Source: Candidatus Uhrbacteria bacterium CG_4_9_14_3_um_filter_41_35
GTDB taxonomy: Bacteria > Patescibacteriota > Patescibacteriia > UBA9934
DNA: 47,590 nt
Direction of reading: 5' to 3'
NCBI GenBank assembly: GCA_002791275.1
Contig: PFWT01000003.1
Location: 1-47,590, forward strand
Numbering within the stretch: position 1 is the first letter of the stretch; every line of letters begins with the position of its first letter. The notes under the pieces are model-generated. The model worked only from the letters and a program-made list of their open reading frames with translations, made no database searches and was not told where the DNA came from. Positions 44,601 through 47,590 of the stretch are shown here, piece by piece. The position numbers and the translations under genes are program-made.

Positions 44601-45629
44601 ACTCAGGGACTTCCTCGAGTGGAAGAACTTTTCGAAGCTCGTTTACCAAAGCGACGTGCAATTATGACTGAGGTTTCAGGATCAGTTGAAATTGAAGAAG
44701 CTGAACGAGAAATGGTACAGGCAGGAACTGGTAAGAAGATGACAGACACAAGACCAGGACAAAAGATTGTTCGTGTTCGCTATGAAGCGTCTGAAGAAAC
44801 AAAAATTTCTCTTGGTAGAGGAGCATCTGTTAACCTTAAAGAAGGTGATAAGGTAAAATCCGGACAGGTGATTGGTGAGACCACTGACGGAGAAAAGATC
44901 ATTGCCAAGGTTGATGGTGTTGTTACTTCAACAACCAAGACTAGCGTGGTCGTTGTACACGAAGCTACAAAAGTTCGTGAGTACATTATTCCACGAGGTT
45001 ACACACTCTATGTTAAACACGGAGATGAAATCTTGGCTGGAGATGTATTAACGGAAGGTCACCTCGACCTACAAGCACTCTTCAAGTACAAGGGAATGAA
45101 GGCGGTTCAGATGTATCTCTCAAAGGAGGTGCAGGGAATCTACGCTTCTCAGGGTCAACGTCTTAATAACAAGCATGTTGAGATTATTATTAAGCAGATG
45201 TTTAGTCGAATCCGAATTGTTTCACCTGGAGATACAGATTTCTTGCCGGGCGAAGTGATTGAAAAGAACGCACTAAACGTTGCACTTGACGAACTACCTG
45301 AAAACGGTGTACTTCCTGAGTACGAACAGTTATTCCTTGGAATCACCAAAGTTTCACTTTCAACCGAAAGTTGGCTATCAGCAGCCTCTTTCCAGGAAAC
45401 CGCTCGTGTACTTATTAACGCTGCGATTACCGGAAAGATTGATCCTTTGCAGGGGCTTAAGGAAAACGTTATCATTGGTCGTCTTATCCCTGCTGGAACT
45501 GGTTATGCCACTTCAGAGGCGGGAGTTCGCTCACAAGAAAGAGCCAATCAGATTGCCGAAGACGCAATTCAGGCTAGTGAACTTGATGAAGTTTCAGCAA
45601 AAAATGCGGAGGCGGAAGAGGAAAAATAA
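41634..45629 (+). CDS. rpoC: RNA polymerase beta-prime subunit
   Basis: Catalytic core subunit of 1,331 residues. The N-terminal zinc site is [19 protein letters not shown] (from about residue 66). A Lys/Glu-rich coiled coil (about 150-225) is followed by the clamp. [18 protein letters not shown] and the active-site NADFDGDQM (529-537, three Asp binding Mg) are intact. The trigger-loop/bridge region includes [19 protein letters not shown]-like and GARGAWG elements. The second zinc site uses [19 protein letters not shown]. The C-terminal part has [19 protein letters not shown]. It is followed by a strong terminator. Confidence 0.98.
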   Translation: MAYNTNSLKSTDFDSIRLRLASPEVIREWSYGEITKAETINYRTQKPEKHGLFAEEIFGPSKDWECYCGKYKKIRYKGIICDKCGVEVTQAVVRRERMGHIELASPVTHIWFLRGVPSKIGTILDTGVQALEKVIYFSSFIITDVDQEALEQTQEQVKQEYKSKKKMIEGEQKRDFGRLEEKYKDDANKLKEEQARLEDVAKKKLEELEEEFISVDQDLKEIKVLKIIPEPVYHDWSIKFGHIFDAGIGAEAILKLLQRVDISATIDQLNEELESTRSKTKHDRITRRLKLLHALKKTSVQPEWMVLRAIPVIPADIRPMVALDGGRFATSDLNDLYRRVINRNNRLKRLYALNAPEVITRNEKRMLQEAADALFDNSARSAKTVIAATGKKRQLKSLSDLLKGKQGRFRQNLLGKRIDYSGRSVIVVGPQLKINQCGIPKKMALELFKPFVISKLIQREYVHNIRSANKFIESDRGEVWDILEEVTADAFVLLNRAPTLHRLGIQAFNPVLIEGKAIQVHPLVCDAYNADFDGDQMAVHVPLTKEARKEANEIMLSIRNLLKPSHGGPVTTPGKDMAWASYYLTMTLTEPDEKTMKVFSNPDQLVYAYEVKKVGLQEWVRLRMNGEIIVTTVGRVILNRLFPEKIGFVNDTLGKKQIANIVRETLEYYGQEFTAVLLDKIKNLGFRYAMLSGYSWGMSELPTIKEKPGIVKAGDARVLEVENFYAQGLLTQGERHSQIVKIWTEVKDSIEDLSKNSLTKGSSAQTMIESGARGAWGQLTQMIGMIGMKASPSGDIIELPVKSSFKDGVDVLEFFISSHGIRKGLTDTALKTANAGYLTRRLVDVSQDVVVHDEDCGDTDGVVLTHAESEEIGEPLLVRILGRFSLSPIKMPGGSKVIVKADELITEEHIRTLTVAKADLVDAHVRSVMTCKSLRGVCQKCYGYDIAYNKLVKIGTSVGIIAAQSIGEPGTQLTMRTFHTGGVAGGKDITQGLPRVEELFEARLPKRRAIMTEVSGSVEIEEAEREMVQAGTGKKMTDTRPGQKIVRVRYEASEETKISLGRGASVNLKEGDKVKSGQVIGETTDGEKIIAKVDGVVTSTTKTSVVVVHEATKVREYIIPRGYTLYVKHGDEILAGDVLTEGHLDLQALFKYKGMKAVQMYLSKEVQGIYASQGQRLNNKHVEIIIKQMFSRIRIVSPGDTDFLPGEVIEKNALNVALDELPENGVLPEYEQLFLGITKVSLSTESWLSAASFQETARVLINAAITGKIDPLQGLKENVIIGRLIPAGTGYATSEAGVRSQERANQIAEDAIQASELDEVSAKNAEAEEEK

Positions 45630-45633
45630 ATTT

Positions 45634-45667
45634 ACAAAACCACCTCGTTTGAGGTGGTTTTGTTTTT
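45634..45667 (+). terminator. Terminator of rpoBC
   Basis: ACAAAACCACCTC-GTTT-GAGGTGGTTTTGT then TTTT. The -35 box of yebC begins inside its T tract. Confidence 0.92.
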
Positions 45668-45694
45668 GCCATCAGTTCAAAACTTTGCTAAGCT
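45666..45694 (+). promoter_or_regulatory. yebC promoter
   Basis: TTGCCA (45666-45671), 17-base spacer, TAAGCT (45689-45694). The start near 45701 leaves only 6-18 bases of leader. Confidence 0.5.
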
Positions 45695-45718
45695 AGAGCC
45701 ATATTAATGATCAATTTT

Positions 45719-46438
45719 ATGAGTGGACACAGTAAATGGGCTTCAATTAAACATAAAAAAGGGGCAGCTGACGCTAAACGCGGTAAAGTTTTTAGTAAGC
45801 TTGCCAAACTTATGACAGTAGCTGCGAAGGAGGGAGGTTCAGATTTGAATATGAACTTTTCTTTGCGAATGCTGGCCGAAAAAGCCAAAAAAGCAAACAT
45901 GCCTAAGGACAATATTGAACGAGCTATTTCAAGGGGGACTGGCGAAGGGGCAGATGGTGTTCAGATGATCGAAGCGGTTTATGAAGCAATGGGACCTGGT
46001 GGTACTGCGATTATCGTGGAGACTTTAACCGATAATACTAATAGAACGCTTGGAAATTTGAAAAATACTATTATAAAACGCGGAGGCAATTTTGGTGCTA
46101 AGGTACTCTGGATGTTTGATAAAAAGGGAGTTGTTCGGGTTGAAGACGCTAGCGCGATTGCAGATCGGGATATTTTTGAGCTTGCACTGATTGAAGCCCG
46201 AGCGGATGATATTATTTACGATGAAAATGCACTCAGTGTGTACTGCGCAGTGCCTGATTTACAGTCAGTTACTGAAGCTGTAGTCTCTGGCGGACTGGAA
46301 ATTGAAAGCGCTGGTCTTGAGTACGTTGCAAAAGATGAAATCAAATTAAGTGAAGAGGACGAGGAAAAACTCTTTACTCTAATGGATCTTATTGAGGAAG
46401 ATGAAGATGTAACTAATGTTTTCTCAAACGCTGCTTAG
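45719..46438 (+). CDS. yebC: YebC/TACO1 family protein
   Basis: Protein of 239 residues from the start MSGHSKWASIKHKKGAADAKR, the invariant family N-terminus; an ATG at 45707 would add only MINF. Conserved blocks are GGSDLNMNFSLRMLAEKAKKANMPKDNIERAI, YEAMGPGGTAIIVETLTDNTNR and GGNFGAKVLWMFDKKG. The family was long called a transcription regulator; recent work on bacterial and mitochondrial members points to help with ribosome stalling at prolines, which would fit the nearby EpmA/EF-P. It precedes ruvC, as in many bacteria. Confidence 0.95.
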   Translation: MSGHSKWASIKHKKGAADAKRGKVFSKLAKLMTVAAKEGGSDLNMNFSLRMLAEKAKKANMPKDNIERAISRGTGEGADGVQMIEAVYEAMGPGGTAIIVETLTDNTNRTLGNLKNTIIKRGGNFGAKVLWMFDKKGVVRVEDASAIADRDIFELALIEARADDIIYDENALSVYCAVPDLQSVTEAVVSGGLEIESAGLEYVAKDEIKLSEEDEEKLFTLMDLIEEDEDVTNVFSNAA

Positions 46439-46471
46439 GTTTTCAAATAACTTAGTAGTTTAAAAGTTAAG

Positions 46472-46972
46472 ATGTTAAACAAAACTCCAGAAATAATTAT
46501 CGGTATAGACCCTGGTTATGGTCGGTGCGGTTTTGGGGTGATTATAGAAAGTACGATTGGTGAGTACGATTCTTTAATCCACGGCGTTTTCACCACGCGT
46601 AAAGACCAGCTACACGCCAAGCGCTTGTCCGAGATTGCTCAAGATTTTAGGGCTATTGTGAAACAGTACAAACCGACTGTACTTGTGATTGAAGAGTTAT
46701 TTTTTGCAAAGTCAACCACAACCGCGCTCAAAGTAGCGGAGGTAAGGGGAGTGATTATGATGTTAGCCGACGAGCTTGATCTTCGTGTTGTAGAGGTAAA
46801 ACCAAATGAAGTAAAAATCACAATCACCGGTTATGGGAAAGCTGATAAAAAACAGGTTGAGGCTATGGTCAAAACTATTTTCAAACTCAAAGCCATACCA
46901 AAACCAGACGACGCCGCCGACGCACTAGCGATTGCTTGGACCGGTGCAGTGAAGCAACGCTTCACTAATTAG
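46472..46972 (+). CDS. ruvC: Holliday junction endonuclease RuvC
   Basis: Junction resolvase of 166 residues with an RNase-H fold. The acidic catalytic set is visible: Asp in IIGIDPGYGRCGFG, Glu in LVIEELFFAKSTTTALKVAEVRG, and the Asp pair in KPDDAADALAIA. KADKKQVEAMV is also conserved. It lies 33 bases after yebC, in the usual yebC-ruvC order. ruvA and ruvB are not in this window. Confidence 0.96.
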   Translation: MLNKTPEIIIGIDPGYGRCGFGVIIESTIGEYDSLIHGVFTTRKDQLHAKRLSEIAQDFRAIVKQYKPTVLVIEELFFAKSTTTALKVAEVRGVIMMLADELDLRVVEVKPNEVKITITGYGKADKKQVEAMVKTIFKLKAIPKPDDAADALAIAWTGAVKQRFTN

Positions 46973-47014
46973 GGCTTATTTTGAATTGCTGTGCATCAAT
47001 CTTTAGTTTTTCGC

Positions 47015-47020
47015 TATAAT
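47015..47020 (+). promoter_or_regulatory. -10 box of the transglycosylase-like gene
   Basis: Perfect TATAAT, eight bases before the ATG at 47029, again of the leaderless type. Confidence 0.5.
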
Positions 47021-47028
47021 ATTTTCGT

Positions 47029-47418
47029 ATGAAAAGATGGTTCATTATTATCCCACTACTTTTGATGATGTACGCTGGTGTGGCCTATCTATATTTTAGC
47101 AAACCAGTGGTCTTTGAAGTCAGAGCCGAACAACTTACACCAATAGAATATTTATATAGTAACTACAAACAGCCGGAGTGTAATCCGGAAATACTCGATG
47201 CGATTGCGATTTGTGAAAGCAAGTGGCGGATGATTTAAAACAGAACTTCGTCGGCCTATGGTTATTACCAGATTCTCGATTCAACAGAAAAAACCACGCC
47301 ACAGTGGCAGGCGGGCAGGCGGAAATATGATCCCTATACTAATGTAGATATGGCTATTTATTTGTATAAAACACGAGGGTCAAGCCCCTCGAATGAATCT
47401 AAACCTTGTTGGTACTAG
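47029..47418 (+). pseudogene. Lysozyme/transglycosylase-like protein with one in-frame stop
   Basis: An N-terminal membrane segment (about residues 3-22, FIIIPLLLMMYAGVAYLYF) is followed by a domain with AIAICESKWRMI and, after an in-frame TAA at 47236-47238, SSAYGYYQILDSTEKTTPQW and YDPYTNVDMAIYLYKTRG. CES with the likely catalytic Glu and S-A-Y-G-Y-Y-Q-I match the lysozyme-like SLT fold that cuts peptidoglycan. Only this one codon (TAA, one step from CAA Gln) breaks the frame, so the loss is very recent, or it is a sequencing error or read-through. As translated, the short 69-residue product lacks most of the domain. Confidence 0.75.
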
Positions 47419-47428
47419 CGGTACCAAC
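47408..47428. repeat. 8-bp inverted repeat at the end of the transglycosylase frame
   Basis: GTTGGTAC-TAGCG-GTACCAAC. It contains the TAG stop. A second small hairpin GAGGG-TCAAG-CCCCTC lies just upstream near 47379. Confidence 0.5.
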
Positions 47429-47467
47429 ATCGTGAAGTTCAGCCTGAGATTTTATCAGTGGCCAAAA

Positions 47468-47500
47468 ATAATACACCTTTTAAAGGTGTATTATTTTTTT
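47468..47500. terminator. Bidirectional terminator
   Basis: AATAATACACC-TTTTAAA-GGTGTATTATT, with A-rich and T-rich flanks. It lies between the transglycosylase frame and the convergent gene at 47504. Confidence 0.85.
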
Positions 47501-47518
47501 GAGCTAATCGACATTTAA
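47500..47518. repeat. 19-bp sequence shared with 972-990
   Basis: Second copy of TGAGCTAATCGACATTTAA. On the minus strand it encodes Leu-Asn-Val-Asp-stop. Confidence 0.7.
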
Positions 47519-47590
47519 AGTTGGTTTTTGCCCCTGTCGTGTAGCCAAATACCAAGCAGCGAGGATGAGCTTTTTTTGAAGTGAGAATCC
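47504..47590 (-). CDS. 3' end of an unidentified minus-strand gene
   Basis: The frame is open from the window edge to TAG at 47504-47506 and reads LAAWYLATRQGQKPTLNVD at its end (28 residues visible). No family was recognised from so short a piece. The terminator at 47468-47500 directly follows it, which supports a real gene end. It continues outside the window. Confidence 0.5.
   Translation of the reverse strand, partial: GFSLQKKLILAAWYLATRQGQKPTLNVD

Noticed and set aside
1-47590. CRISPR array or insertion sequence
   Set aside because: No regularly spaced short repeats with unique spacers and no transposase with terminal repeats were seen; the only tandem repeat (5064-5180) has identical, not unique, spacers.

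Overview
The window looks like chromosomal DNA of a Patescibacteria (CPR) bacterium, probably of the Parcubacteria type. This placement is inferred. It rests on compact AT-leaning housekeeping genes, an rpsF-ssb-rpsR cluster without rplI (L9), a Cys-rich S18, very large secreted Ser/Thr-rich repeat proteins, a DUF2207 membrane protein, and -10 boxes placed only about 6-11 bases before start codons (leaderless mRNAs). Of 27 intact, complete genes, 23 stop with TAA, 4 with TAG and none with TGA.

Layout. 1-370: adjacent tRNA-Arg(UCU) and tRNA-His genes with promoter and terminator. 372-2355: a decayed winged-helix/ATPase/DUF4325 gene and a Xer-type tyrosine recombinase, separated by a 15-bp inverted repeat. 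2441-6872: polA (with a 48-bp tandem palindromic repeat fused to its 3' end), holA and rpsT. 6878-9090: rmuC, tRNA-Arg(CCU), then an 880-base AT-rich non-coding stretch with parS-like sites, DnaA boxes and long perfect palindromes, a good candidate for the replication origin. 9091-24096: a surface module of three exported or membrane-anchored proteins, a 2,600-residue tail-fibre-like adhesin and a polytopic O-antigen-ligase-like/TPR protein. 24374-25483: a foreign-looking GC-rich caspase-fold gene on the minus strand, with Ser where the catalytic Cys should be. 25562-30396: ychF, a THUMP-type methyltransferase, a DUF2207 protein and a small exported orphan. 30398-33345: rpsF, ssb, rpsR, epmA and efp. 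33392-37738: ftsK, a RodZ-like gene and recA. 37746-38384: a 6S-like non-coding RNA with its own promoter and terminator, then a long structured rpoB leader. 38385-46972: rpoB, rpoC, yebC and ruvC. 47029-47590: a transglycosylase-like gene broken by one in-frame stop, and the 3' end of an unidentified minus-strand gene.

How it fits together. DNA replication, repair and segregation genes (polA, holA, ssb, recA, ruvC, ftsK, xer, rmuC) surround the putative origin and parS sites. EpmA and EF-P form a translation-rescue pair beside ribosomal protein genes. The 9-24 kb block probably builds the cell surface used for host contact, and the O-antigen-ligase-like protein at its end may glycosylate or otherwise modify the adhesin. 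All functions are assigned by reading motifs; no database search was run.
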